From NCBI GenBank assembly GCA_034111045.1, contig JAWUYA010000003.1, forward strand, positions 4,013 to 68,012: a stretch of 64,000 nt of DNA, read 5' to 3'. The DNA comes from JALJPB01 sp034111045. Its GTDB lineage: Bacteria; Pseudomonadota; Gammaproteobacteria; Enterobacterales; Alteromonadaceae. Shown piece after piece: positions 55,695 to 64,000 of this stretch (positions within the stretch are counted from its first letter, which is position 1; every line of letters starts with the position of its first letter). The notes under the pieces were generated by a model. The model searched no databases, was not told where the DNA came from, and saw only the letters and a list, made by a program, of their open reading frames with translations. The position numbers and the translations under genes were made by a program.

Positions 55695-55697
55695 ATG

Positions 55698-56198
55698 ATG
55701 AATAAATTTATGACAGGTTTATTAAGCCTTGTTGTCGTTTTAATATCAGCGGCAACAGCACAAGCGGCGCAAGTTGAAGTTAAGTGGACAAACCCAGACA
55801 AGTATTCTGATATTGATGCGGGCCAAGAACATCGTCAACATTTTAAAGACCGAACCTTTAAAGCCTTTGAAGAGCATTTTGCTAAAATGGCTAACACGCT
55901 ACCAGAACAACAAAAATTAGTTTTTGATATCAAAAACCTAGATTTAGCTGGCGATATTAATTTTGGTGGTATGAAACGTATTCGTATTATAAAAGATATC
56001 TTTTTTCCGCGTATGGAGTTTAGTTACCAATTATTAAATGCCGATAATACTGTGGTTAAAAGCGCAGAGGTTTCATTAAAAGATATGAGTTTTTTAATGC
56101 ATCACAGTTTTAGATATCGTAATAAATCGTTAAGTTATGAAAAAAAAATGCTTGATGATTGGTTTAAAAAAACCTTTGAAAACGAGATAATTAAATAA
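55698..56198 (+). CDS. DUF3016 domain-containing protein
   Basis: A 166-residue exported protein: signal peptide (residues 1-24, ending TAQAAQ) and a DUF3016 domain with VEVKWTNPDKYSDIDAG, a RTFKAFEEHFAKMA helix and FFPRMEFSYQLLNADN. The family is common in Alteromonadales and Xanthomonadales and has no known function. Of two adjacent ATGs the second has better spacing (seven bases) to GAGGA. Confidence 0.88.
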   Translation: MNKFMTGLLSLVVVLISAATAQAAQVEVKWTNPDKYSDIDAGQEHRQHFKDRTFKAFEEHFAKMANTLPEQQKLVFDIKNLDLAGDINFGGMKRIRIIKDIFFPRMEFSYQLLNADNTVVKSAEVSLKDMSFLMHHSFRYRNKSLSYEKKMLDDWFKKTFENEIIK

Positions 56199-56333
56199 CC
56201 TACTTTTATAATAAAAGCGGTGTGATCAAAGTTTTTTATTAGTATTTTCAGTAGCGATTGCGCCAGCGAAAATTTATTAGTTGTCAGCTTGAAGTGAAAA
56301 TTTATCAGTAATATATAAAATTTCAAGCATGAT

Positions 56334-56358
56334 AAAACGCAGTAAAGCTGCGTTTTTT
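56334..56358 (+). terminator. Terminator after the DUF3016 gene
   Basis: AAAACGCAG (56334-56342) and CTGCGTTTT (56348-56356) form a nine-base stem with a five-base loop and a T-run, 136 bases after the stop codon. Confidence 0.8.
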
Positions 56359-56853
56359 AGTTTTAACCGTTGGCTATTTAGCTTTGTTCAAGCTTAGCCA
56401 GCATGATAAATAACGGCTCTATTTTTTTACAATATAGATCAGTGCTTGTTGAAAATACTTATTCTGTAATCTTATTCTGCCACGCATAATAACTTGTATA
56501 AATTTCAGGTAATGCACTAGGTTTAAATAACATTTATTACGCTTGGTAATTGTTATGCCAAAACCCCGTTCGTAACAAATTAATTTAGTAGATAAGCCCT
56601 ATGATCACATTTGCACTCAACATTTCAATTGCTATTTCAATTTACCATTTTAATTCAACGCGTATTTAAAACATTAACGGCAAAACTTTCCCATACATTT
56701 TCTATTGAAGTGCAAACAATAATCTAGAATTTGCCCTTCATAAAGTGATAATTTTATGAGATTTTAATGTTGATTAAATGTAAATATGATAGGGTTTACT
56801 GATAAGTCTCCATAATAAACGTGAACCACCATTAAGTTCAATCTAGGAAAAAC
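56359..56853. other. Intergenic region, no gene seen
   Basis: About 500 very A+T-rich bases. Only a 22-codon frame starting at about 56601 is open; I see no reason to call it a gene. Confidence 0.6.
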
Positions 56854-57513
56854 ATGCAAAAAAATAAGCGTCAAATGATAATAACCGGAATCATAGGCCT
56901 ATTAGCTTCGATAATGGTTGGTGCAGGTGAATTTCTTTTGCATTTTGATAGTCTCGGGCGATTTGGTGAGGCTGGCGGCTATGAATTCATGAAGGGAATT
57001 AGCACCAATAGAACCACTATAGGGCATTTTATTGCTGTGTTGGGGGCGCCTCTTTACATCGTTGGATTTTGGCATTTGATGAAAATGCTTGAACCGGCAA
57101 ATCGAGCGGTTGCTAGAGTGGCATTTTTCATTATGTCCTACGGGATTATTCTTGGAGCCCCTTGGATTGGATCACGTGCAAATATCAGCGCTATTGTTAA
57201 CATAGAACACACCAGAGACCTTATACAATTAATTTCATTATATGATTTTCGCTATGAAAGCCTGTTACAAGTTACGCGATTATCGGTACTGATGTTTTCG
57301 ATACTTTTTATCTGGTTAACAATTACTGGACGTAGCCATTATCCAAAGTGGATGGCCATATTTAATCCAATATTGTTATTACTCTCTAGTTTTGCTGTTT
57401 GGTTTTTTATTCCAACTGTAGGTATTTATTTAATGCCTATCGCTTTGAATATTGCTTTTGGGTTGTTATTTCTCATATCAATCATTTTCACATTTAATAT
57501 AAATAATAAATAA
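56854..57513 (+). CDS. DUF6796-like membrane protein
   Basis: A 219-residue protein with about six hydrophobic segments, starting IITGIIGLLASIMVGAGEFL. The blocks RTTIGHFIAVLGAPLYIVGF and SYGIILGAPWIGSRAN recall the DUF6796 family, which has no known function; the family name is from memory. It precedes the FG-GAP/UnbV gene by 12 bases, so the two probably share an mRNA. Confidence 0.65.
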   Translation: MQKNKRQMIITGIIGLLASIMVGAGEFLLHFDSLGRFGEAGGYEFMKGISTNRTTIGHFIAVLGAPLYIVGFWHLMKMLEPANRAVARVAFFIMSYGIILGAPWIGSRANISAIVNIEHTRDLIQLISLYDFRYESLLQVTRLSVLMFSILFIWLTITGRSHYPKWMAIFNPILLLLSSFAVWFFIPTVGIYLMPIALNIAFGLLFLISIIFTFNINNK

Positions 57514-57525
57514 AGGAATTAATAG

Positions 57526-59124
57526 ATGCGCGTATTTAGAGTGATTAAGTTTGTCGTCCCTTCGATGCTAGTTTTAATGGTGGTGATGGTGGCAGGGATG
57601 TTTATTTTGGACCGACAAGATGATTATGATGTTGGTCTTTCTGATGTTGAAGTTCCTACCTTTGAAGCGTCGGAAATTGTTTTCAATCAAGGTAATGATT
57701 TTTCAGTGAGTATGCCGTTTCTTGCCTCAGCGATTATTGATGTTGATGGTGATGGCGTCGAAGAATTATTCCTTGGTGGTAGTAAGAATACCCCTGATGG
57801 CCTTTTTCAATTTAAAGATAACAAAATGACAATGATTGAAGGCGCAAGAGGTATTAGCAATGGCAATGTTGCCAGCTTGGGCAGTGTCGTTATAGATGTT
57901 GACAACGATGGAAAACAGGATCTACTCGTTGCTCGAGAAGATGGTATTTGGTTACACCACAATAATGGCAAATCATTTACCGCTCAAAAGCTTAATGCAA
58001 ATATGCCGGACGACACGCTACCGCTTTCTATTGCTATCGCTGATTTAAACCGTGATGGTGCTTTTGATATGTATGTTGCTGGTTATATTCGACTTGACTT
58101 GGTTGAAGGTCAAAATATTTTTCGTGAAGGTTATGGCGGCTCAAGTCGTTTGTTCATAAATAATGGCGATAATACCTTTACAGATATGACCGAAGCAGCA
58201 GGACTGACCTATAAACATAATACCTTTCAGTCGGCGTTCATAGATATTGACCTTGATGGCAAAGAAGACTTGATTGTGGCTCACGATACAGGCCATGTGG
58301 TTACTTGGCGCAACCAAGGTGATTTAAAATTTGAGCGTGTTAATAATCCTAATACAACGGAGTTCAGTTATCCTATGGGGTTAGGTATTACTGATCTGGG
58401 CAACGATGGTTTGGTAGACTTCTTTTTTTCCAATGTTGGGTCAACACCACCAAATTTTATGATCCGCGGCGATTTAACTGATGAGCAAATTAGTAACTGG
58501 AAATGGATGTTATTTAAAAATAAGGGTGACTTTACATTTGAGGATGTTGCTGACGAAGTCAAAATTGCTGATTACGAATTTTCGTGGGGCGGAGTGTTTG
58601 AAGATCTCAACCTTGATGGTGCTGAGGATTTGATCGTTTCAGAAAACTATATTGGACTCCCTCCACATAAAATTCCTTTTTTGCGTCTCAATGGCCGTGT
58701 ATTGCTACAAAAACCTAATGGTGATTTTGCACCGGCAGAGAAAGAAGCCGGTGTTATTAATCGCGCTTATTCAATTGCGCCGCTTACTGCTGATTTTAAT
58801 AAAGATGGTCGTCCTGATATCGTTCATGCAAATCTTAATGGTAATTCAAAATTGTTTCTTAGCAAGCCAGGTCAGGGTAATTATCTTAAGGTAGAATTAG
58901 GCAGTGACGTTGCTTCAATTGGTGCCACCATTACTGTTGAGCTTTCAGATGGGAGAAAATTGAGCCGCCCCTACGTATCGGGTGAAGGACTATGCTCTGA
59001 TAGTTCACGGATAATTATTTTCGGATTGGCTGATACCTCAGTTACTCATGTTAAAGTTGCTTATCTTGACGGTAGCCATAAAGTGCACAATGGTGACTTT
59101 AAAAATGAGCTTATAAAATTCTAA
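57526..59124 (+). CDS. FG-GAP/VCBS repeat protein with ASPIC/UnbV domain
   Basis: A 532-residue exported protein with an N-terminal membrane anchor (about 9-29). The body is a beta-propeller of FG-GAP/VCBS repeats with calcium-binding DxDxDG loops: IIDVDGDGVEELFLGG, VIDVDNDGKQDLLVAR, IADLNRDGAFDMYVAG, FIDIDLDGKEDLIVAH, DLNLDGAEDLIVSE and DFNKDGRPDIVHAN. Residues about 455-525 are an ASPIC/UnbV domain (SIGATITVELSDGRKLSRP). It belongs to the CRTAC1-like group; the function is unknown. Confidence 0.88.
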   Translation: MRVFRVIKFVVPSMLVLMVVMVAGMFILDRQDDYDVGLSDVEVPTFEASEIVFNQGNDFSVSMPFLASAIIDVDGDGVEELFLGGSKNTPDGLFQFKDNKMTMIEGARGISNGNVASLGSVVIDVDNDGKQDLLVAREDGIWLHHNNGKSFTAQKLNANMPDDTLPLSIAIADLNRDGAFDMYVAGYIRLDLVEGQNIFREGYGGSSRLFINNGDNTFTDMTEAAGLTYKHNTFQSAFIDIDLDGKEDLIVAHDTGHVVTWRNQGDLKFERVNNPNTTEFSYPMGLGITDLGNDGLVDFFFSNVGSTPPNFMIRGDLTDEQISNWKWMLFKNKGDFTFEDVADEVKIADYEFSWGGVFEDLNLDGAEDLIVSENYIGLPPHKIPFLRLNGRVLLQKPNGDFAPAEKEAGVINRAYSIAPLTADFNKDGRPDIVHANLNGNSKLFLSKPGQGNYLKVELGSDVASIGATITVELSDGRKLSRPYVSGEGLCSDSSRIIIFGLADTSVTHVKVAYLDGSHKVHNGDFKNELIKF

Positions 59125-59138
59125 AGCAGGTAACGCTG

Positions 59139-59531
59139 ATACGTATAACCATTATTACTCTGGGAGCCCTTGGTCTTTGGGGAGTAGGTGGCATTTCCTT
59201 TACTCATTGGGCTGACCAGACGCCATGCCCAACAATAGGTTTAATTCCAGCCTGCTATATTATTTTTGTTGGTTATGGGCTTATTTTATTGTCAATGTCC
59301 CCCAACTTAAAGAAATCTTTAGCGCTGTTTCTTATTGGATGGGTTCCAGTTATAACCCTAGCGCTGGTTGGTGTGTTTGGCGAGCTAACTTCAACATTAC
59401 ATTGCCCTCCCAGTGAAATAGGGATCCCAAAATGCTATTTCTCTGCGGCCCTTAGTATGGTTATTGGCTTGTTATATTGGCGTTTTTATAAAGCCCAACT
59501 GAGTAAACAAAAGAGTAAACAAAAGGAATAA
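59139..59531 (+). CDS. Small membrane protein with no standard start codon
   Basis: The frame is open from the stop of the previous gene to 59531 and encodes about 130 residues with four hydrophobic segments; later blocks include HWADQTPCPTIGLIPACYII and GIPKCYFSAALSMVIGLLYW. The first ATG or TTG lies at 59289, inside the second segment. A good AGGTAA ribosome site at 59128-59133 is six bases before ATA at 59139, where ATG would give MRITIITLGALG. So an ATG to ATA change or a rare start is likely. It might be a recently damaged gene. Confidence 0.55.
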   Translation: MRITIITLGALGLWGVGGISFTHWADQTPCPTIGLIPACYIIFVGYGLILLSMSPNLKKSLALFLIGWVPVITLALVGVFGELTSTLHCPPSEIGIPKCYFSAALSMVIGLLYWRFYKAQLSKQKSKQKE

Positions 59532-59650
59532 AAGGAATAAAAAGCAGGTATTCTTTGCTAGTGCGGGTGACATGCAAGCCTATGCCACTTGGTTGGAAAT
59601 GACGCAGCGCAGTTAATCTTGATCTGATACCTTTTGACCTTTATTTATTA

Positions 59651-60358
59651 TTAGCTGTTATTTTTTAATTCTTGTTTAAGGATGTTTTTTAGGTTGGCAA
59701 CAAGCTTAATGAGTTTTTCGGTATCTGATAAATCAAGCTTTAGGTTCTGAAGAATTACGGTTAATGCGCCAAATATTTCTCTTTTGTTTTGCTCGGCTAA
59801 TTCCTCATCCCAAATTATTGTGCTGTTATTATGGGGTTTGAGTTGCCGTACCAAAACGGGAAAAGATTGTCCTCGCATAATATTTCTTAACTCCGACAGA
59901 CGAATTATGTGTTGATAGGTTTGATATAGGTTTGCCAATGAAATTCGAAGTTTTTTTGAAATTAAGAGGCGCATATTACCAGTATCTTTCAACTCATCAA
60001 TGGTACCAAAAATAACAGCAAATCTGCCCACTATAGCTGACTGACCAACTGCTTCAAATAATCTCTGCTGATCTTCTTTGGTTAGTGAAGATTTACTTAA
60101 TGGTTTTATTCCCATTGATAATGTATCAACGCTGCGCCTTAATTGGGCAATATCATTTAGAAGTATTTTTTCACTTTCCTTAAAATCAAAATTTAATCGT
60201 TGTAAATATTCCTGTTCCAAGTGACGTTCTTCAGCTTGATTTTGCCATTCATTGACTTGCAAGCTTATTGAGATCCCAACTATCAGTATCACCATTTCAA
60301 TGGCTAAAACACCCCAGTTTAATTCTCTGAAAGACTTTATTAATCGAGTAAGTAGCAC
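59651..60358 (-). CDS. DUF6090-like membrane-anchored protein
   Basis: A 235-residue protein with one membrane segment near residues 16-34 (GVLAIEMVILIVGISISLQV) and a long helical, coiled-coil-prone body. The N-terminal pattern, a membrane helix followed by NEWQNQAEERHLEQEYL, resembles the DUF6090 group, of unknown function. No operon partner on this strand. Confidence 0.65.
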   Translation of the reverse strand: MLLTRLIKSFRELNWGVLAIEMVILIVGISISLQVNEWQNQAEERHLEQEYLQRLNFDFKESEKILLNDIAQLRRSVDTLSMGIKPLSKSSLTKEDQQRLFEAVGQSAIVGRFAVIFGTIDELKDTGNMRLLISKKLRISLANLYQTYQHIIRLSELRNIMRGQSFPVLVRQLKPHNNSTIIWDEELAEQNKREIFGALTVILQNLKLDLSDTEKLIKLVANLKNILKQELKNNS

Positions 60359-61053
60359 CTAACACCCCCTAGATTTTGTGTTTACATATGTAGGTTTAAT
60401 TGTAGAGCATAAAACTAAAATAAATATATTAAAATCATCAGCTTAAAAATCAGAAGGTTACCGGAAGGTAGTCGGGATATTTTTTAGTTAAAGTGTTTTA
60501 CGTATGTAAAGTGGATGGCAAAAATTCATTAAAAATTTATTGATGAGTCAATAGCCCCATTGTCAAAAGTCACAAAATATTTTTTTGGCTGCTAGTTAAC
60601 ATAGGTGTCTGTTAATTGCTAAATGGTGCTGAGTTGGCATAATACTGCCGCAAAAAAGGCTTACTGGTCATAAAAATTGAGCTATGTAAGTAGACATGTA
60701 TCCTGCATGAGGGCTAATACTAATGTGTTGGAGCAAGAAAAAATTCACAGAGGGTAAAGTAAAAACATAACAAGCGGATAAAGCAGCTAGAGGTTGAGCT
60801 TCGACAAAAAGAGCGAGCTTTGACCGAAATGACCGCGATATATTAAGCGGCAAATAAAAGCCTCTGGAGCGCTGTATAGGTCAAACCCGAAATTGCGCAT
60901 TACCTCAAGAAGTGCAACTTAATCGAGAGAAAAGCGTGTCGAAATTAAGCAGATTTATAGGTGCACACGACAACTACTTTGATAACTAACGGTATGCACA
61001 CTCGGTGTTTTTTTGATGACTTGATTGATATTATAATAAATAGGATGATGAAA
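60359..61053. other. Intergenic region with a transposase fragment
   Basis: About 700 bases. The part at 60763-60846 resembles an insertion-sequence transposase; the rest has no recognised gene. A reading frame that continues upstream from the cytochrome gene to 60961 is open by chance. Confidence 0.6.
60763..60846 (+). pseudogene. Fragment resembling an IS transposase helix
   Basis: In the plus-strand frame the codons read KRIKQLEVELRQKERALTE and then MTAIY and a stop. This resembles the coiled stretch RIxxLExELRRKDKALAETAALL shared by IS3-like transposases. Twenty-eight codons with a stop at each end is all that can be seen, so it is a short and uncertain relic. Confidence 0.4.
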
Positions 61054-62898
61054 ATGAAAAAAAGGATAATATTGGCTGCGGTCGCTATTGCGGCTGTGCT
61101 GATTAGTTGCAATAGCCACGTTAAAAACCCACCATTTGCAGGCGCTGCTAACACTTACGATCAGTTGACAGTTGTTGGTGATGTACCGTTAAGGGTTGAA
61201 TTGGCCCAAGGTTGGAGCCCTGATATTCGAAATGGTTTTTGGTTTACCAGCCAAGGCTCTCGAATTATGCCTTATAATTGGTTTGCTTGGTTAGAGCAGC
61301 CTAACAGTGAGGATTTGTTTCGAAATACTGAGCATATGGAGATGTTACGTTATTTGCCGGTTGATTCTTCTTTGTCAAACCCTGCTGGATTGCCAATTGG
61401 TTTTGTGAAAGATGTAGATAATAAATCGAATCAAAGCTTTGTAGGTATGACTTGTGCAGCATGCCATACCACTCAAATTGATTATAAGAATACTAAGATG
61501 CTGGTGGAAGGAGCACCAACCATTGCGAACTTTGTTCTCTTTTTTAATCGATTAGTTGATGCTATTGAGCAAACATACAGTGATAAGGCAAAGTTTGGAC
61601 GGTTTGCTGATAAAGTACTTGGCGCTACGCACTCTTCAGAACAAGCAGTTGCTTTGCGTGCGCAGTTAAAAACCCTTGCCAAGCAAACGGCTGACAGACA
61701 AGCAGTAAATAGCCTACCTAAAGGTTTTCCAAAAGATTTTACTAGTTATGGCCGATTAGATGCTTTTGGTAATATTCAGAATGCAGGAACAGCTTTTGCG
61801 CTTAATGATTTATCCAATAAAAATTCGCCAACGGGACCGGTTTCTTATCCGTTTTTGTGGGGAACTCATCAATCTGATGTTGTGCAATGGACCGCCTCTG
61901 CGCCTAATACACCCGTTATAGGTCCACTTGCCAGAAATGCAGGTGAAGTTGTTGGCGTATTTGGCGAGCTTTCTATGGAAGAATCGCCTTGGTATGCCAG
62001 ATTATTCGGCTTGGATGTTCAGTATCGCTCGTCATTAGATATGGAAGGTCTAGGTAAGCTTGAGTCTTGGGTGAAAACCTTAAAATCACCTCAGTGGCCT
62101 AGTAAGCATTTACCTGCCATCAATATGCAAAAAGCCGCAGCGGGTTTTATTATTTACGCTGATAAATGTGCAAAGTGCCATCAAGTTATTAAAAGAGAAG
62201 ATGAAGCTAAGCATTATATAGCTAAGAAAATTGAAGTAACAGATATTGGTACTGACCCGGTAACGACATGGAATGCTTCTCGTCTAATGGCCAAAAGTTT
62301 AATTTTGGAAAGCACTAAGCAAGATATTTTATTGGGTGATGTTTTTGAAGCTGAAGCGGCGGCGATCTCTGTACCTGTAAATGGTGTGATTGGGCTTTTA
62401 TTAGAAAATCCGGCTAAGGCACTTAAAGCAGGATTGATGCCCATGCGCACGTCAATGCAGGGCGCTAAATCTTGGTCTGAAAATTCTCTGGAAGAATTGG
62501 TTAAAGAGCATATTAAAGCGCGCCACGATCTGCGTAAAAACAAACGACGCTCTGGAATAAAAGCAAAGGATAAAATGGATTTGGAAGGGTTAGTGTATAA
62601 CGCTCGCCCACTTAATGGTATTTGGGCAACTGCGCCGTATTTGCACAATGGTTCCGTTGCTAATCTTTGGGAGATAATGCAAAAACCTAAAGATCGCAGC
62701 AACAGCTTTTGGGTTGGCAGTCGAGAATTTGACCCGATTAATGTTGGCTATGTAACTAACGAAGGGTTGTCAGAGTTTAAGGTAAATGGAATTAATAATA
62801 AAGTAATGCCGGGTAATTCAAATAGTGGACATATTTATGGCACCAGCCTTACCGATACAGAAAAGTGGCAAGTGGTTGAATATATGAAAACTTTATAG
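61054..62898 (+). CDS. RoxA-like diheme cytochrome c lipoprotein
   Basis: A 614-residue exported electron-transfer or oxygenase-type protein. The signal peptide ends in a lipobox (LISC, cysteine 19). Two haem-binding motifs are present: CAACH at 134-138 and CAKCH at 372-376. Family-type blocks are FLWGTHQSDVVQW, NAGEVVGVFGELSM and ARPLNGIWATAPYLHNGSV. These resemble RoxA-type and cytochrome c peroxidase-like proteins. ATG 61054 has AGGA eight bases upstream. RoxA itself cleaves rubber, but the substrate here is not known. Confidence 0.85.
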   Translation: MKKRIILAAVAIAAVLISCNSHVKNPPFAGAANTYDQLTVVGDVPLRVELAQGWSPDIRNGFWFTSQGSRIMPYNWFAWLEQPNSEDLFRNTEHMEMLRYLPVDSSLSNPAGLPIGFVKDVDNKSNQSFVGMTCAACHTTQIDYKNTKMLVEGAPTIANFVLFFNRLVDAIEQTYSDKAKFGRFADKVLGATHSSEQAVALRAQLKTLAKQTADRQAVNSLPKGFPKDFTSYGRLDAFGNIQNAGTAFALNDLSNKNSPTGPVSYPFLWGTHQSDVVQWTASAPNTPVIGPLARNAGEVVGVFGELSMEESPWYARLFGLDVQYRSSLDMEGLGKLESWVKTLKSPQWPSKHLPAINMQKAAAGFIIYADKCAKCHQVIKREDEAKHYIAKKIEVTDIGTDPVTTWNASRLMAKSLILESTKQDILLGDVFEAEAAAISVPVNGVIGLLLENPAKALKAGLMPMRTSMQGAKSWSENSLEELVKEHIKARHDLRKNKRRSGIKAKDKMDLEGLVYNARPLNGIWATAPYLHNGSVANLWEIMQKPKDRSNSFWVGSREFDPINVGYVTNEGLSEFKVNGINNKVMPGNSNSGHIYGTSLTDTEKWQVVEYMKTL

Positions 62899-62936
62899 GT
62901 AAACGCTGTATTTTATGATCCTGATATTAATATCTT

Positions 62937-62977
62937 TTAATGTCAGGCGTGTGTTAATAGACGCCTGACATTTTTTA
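62937..62977 (+). terminator. Terminator after the diheme cytochrome gene
   Basis: AATGTCAGGCGT (62939-62950) and ACGCCTGACATT (62961-62972) form a 12-base stem with a 10-base loop and a run of Ts, 40 bases past the stop codon. Confidence 0.92.
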
Positions 62978-63166
62978 TCTAAGTTTATATTAATTTGTTC
63001 AGACTTTACCTTGTTTTAAAAGCATATTTAGCCATGAATAACATTAACAAGAAATACTAGAAAAATTCAGAAAGTTTTAAAAAAATTGAAAAATTGGGAC
63101 CCCAAGCTTTGTTGAATATATAACACCTCTTTACTCTGGTTAAATAACAGCCAAGGGATAAGTTTC

Positions 63167-63534
63167 ATTAATACTCAATCAAGCCGTCACCAAGTGTCTT
63201 TACAAAATACCCGTTATTATCACTTAATTTCACGTTGTGTGCGCCGCGCTTACCTTGTGGGAAAGATATAAATACAGAACAAAACTTTGACCACAGGCGA
63301 GAGTGAGTAGAAGATAAGTTACTGGCTTTAAGTCAGGTCTTTGCCAACTAAGTCTGTGCATACGCTATTATGAGTAAGCACACACATATTGTACTTTATG
63401 TTGATGAAGCAACTACGAAAGCGTGGTCAATCACCGACATACTTCAACGCTGGCCTCAATTATTTAAAGGCAGGTTAATCACACAGCAATATTACCGTGG
63501 CGAAGAAACACCTGATTACCTAATGGTTTCTTAA
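63167..63534 (+). pseudogene. REP-associated tyrosine transposase (RAYT) pseudogene
   Basis: Two frames joined by one missing base near 63253 give an N-terminal RAYT protein: YYHLISRCVRRAYL, then CGKDINTEQNFDHRRE, VCAYAIMSKHTHIVLYVDEA and WPQLFKGRLITQQYYRGEE. The HUH-type histidines of SKHTH are kept. TGA at 63304 and TAA at 63349 break the second frame, and the start codon appears as ATT at 63167. It ends at a TAA at 63532, well short of the usual full length, so the C-terminal half with the catalytic tyrosine is absent. Confidence 0.85.
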
Positions 63535-63648
63535 CCGAAATGGTTTAATTGTATCGTAATCTTTTAAAAGAATTATTAATAAGACACCGATTTTAATTGC
63601 TATTTTTAAGTGATATTGGCACCCCAATTATATTTCTTTTAAGTTCCA

Positions 63649-63771
63649 TCATTCTAAAACCGGTGCTATGAACTCCCCTAATTTTAAAACTGCTTGTATG
63701 AACTCCCCACGCTGCTTTTCACTCATGTCTGAATATTTGTTTATTGCAATTTTTTGCTGCTCATAAGAGAC
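63649..63771 (-). pseudogene. Possible C-terminal gene fragment with internal duplication
   Basis: The minus-strand frame between a TGA and its stop gives 40 residues, including MSEKQRGEFIQAVLKLGEFI and the end APVLE. RGEFIQAVLK and LGEFIAPVLE are alike, matching the DNA repeat around GAACTCCCC. The frame is too short to identify. It could be a small gene starting at the ATG at 63726 or a broken one. Confidence 0.25.
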
Positions 63772-63797
63772 TCATAGGGGAATGTTATACTTTCAAC

Positions 63798-63842
63798 GTA
63801 CGTTGCAACGTACTTTTTAATGTACTTTTTAATGTACTTTTT
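63798..63842. repeat. 16-base palindrome followed by a 12-base tandem repeat
   Basis: GTACGTTGCAACGTAC at 63798-63813 is a perfect palindrome. Starting inside it, the unit GTACTTTTTAAT is repeated 2.75 times (63810-63842). It might be an operator or a decayed repeat region. Confidence 0.55.
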
Positions 63843-64000
63843 CTACGTGCTTTATTTTTGAATGTTAAAATATAGTTAATAAGATGATAAAAAACATATG
63901 AAATCTTAAATATATAAGCTACAGTGAAAACAAGTTAATTATTTACCTATATTCAAAGAGCATCAGCTAAGTTGTTGTGCATCTTAGATATTTTGTATAC

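Larger units (their letters stand above)
63535..64000. other. A+T-rich right end with repeats and a small relic
   Basis: After the RAYT pseudogene no intact gene is evident to the window edge. It contains a 40-codon fragment on the minus strand (63649-63771) and the palindrome and repeats at 63798-63842. Confidence 0.6.

Noticed and set aside
60961..61053. Longer N terminus of the diheme cytochrome
   Set aside because: The signal peptide and the AGGA site fit the ATG at 61054; the upstream part is charged and has no ribosome site.
62214..62702. 162-codon minus-strand frame inside the diheme cytochrome gene
   Set aside because: The plus-strand protein is clearly homologous here, so this is a shadow frame.
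1..64000. tRNA and rRNA genes, CRISPR arrays, intact IS or prophage
   Set aside because: I looked for T-loop and anticodon patterns, regularly spaced repeats, and transposase, integrase or phage genes and saw none intact.

Overview
This window is chromosomal DNA from a marine gammaproteobacterium of the order Alteromonadales, most likely Colwelliaceae (Colwellia or a close relative). That placement rests on low G+C content, gene content and synteny: grpE/nadK with dnaK-dnaJ, trpEGDCFBA divergent from rnm-yciO-scpAB-rluB, apt-dnaX-ybaB-recR-htpG-adk, and the fused trpCF and pheA genes. It is an inference; no 16S rRNA gene is present. I see no tRNA or rRNA genes, CRISPR array, intact insertion sequence, prophage or origin.

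Layout. 0-5.4 kb: nadK and the heat-shock genes grpE, dnaK and dnaJ, with sigma-32 type promoters before grpE and dnaK. 5.4-12 kb: an Lrp-type regulator, nhaA, epmC overlapping a second NAD-kinase-like gene, yfcL, a dipeptidyl-peptidase III gene broken by two frameshifts, and a small membrane protein. 12.5-19.7 kb: the complete trp operon on the minus strand with a readable leader peptide and attenuator. 19.7-31 kb: rnm, yciO, scpA, scpB, rluB, rnd, ycgL, a lytic transglycosylase, ycgN, an EamA transporter and pntAB. 31-39.8 kb: an acyltransferase with an extra C-terminal domain, pheA with a terminator in its leader, several small proteins, a glutaredoxin, the MsrPQ periplasmic methionine sulfoxide repair pair and a receiver-only response regulator. 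39.8-48.9 kb: apt, dnaX (with a full programmed frameshift signal), ybaB, recR, a chemoreceptor inserted in reverse, htpG and adk.

49-64 kb is the accessory part: genes are sparser, intergenic gaps are long, and several hold decayed genes. I translated these gaps by eye and found a relic of endonuclease III (nth) directly upstream of gloA, a fragment of a serine hydrolase, a piece of an insertion-sequence transposase, and a broken REP-associated tyrosine transposase. Intact genes here include a fused membrane/spermidine-synthase protein, hupB, a DUF3016 protein, an FG-GAP/UnbV repeat protein and a RoxA-like diheme cytochrome c lipoprotein.

How it works together: the window is mostly housekeeping (protein folding, aromatic amino acid synthesis, replication and recombination, chromosome segregation, NAD(P) balance). 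The most notable finds are regulatory: the dnaX slippery site plus hairpin giving the gamma subunit, the trp attenuator in which one 9-base word is used twice, and a possible pheA attenuator. I did not find a convincing new multi-gene defence or metabolic system.
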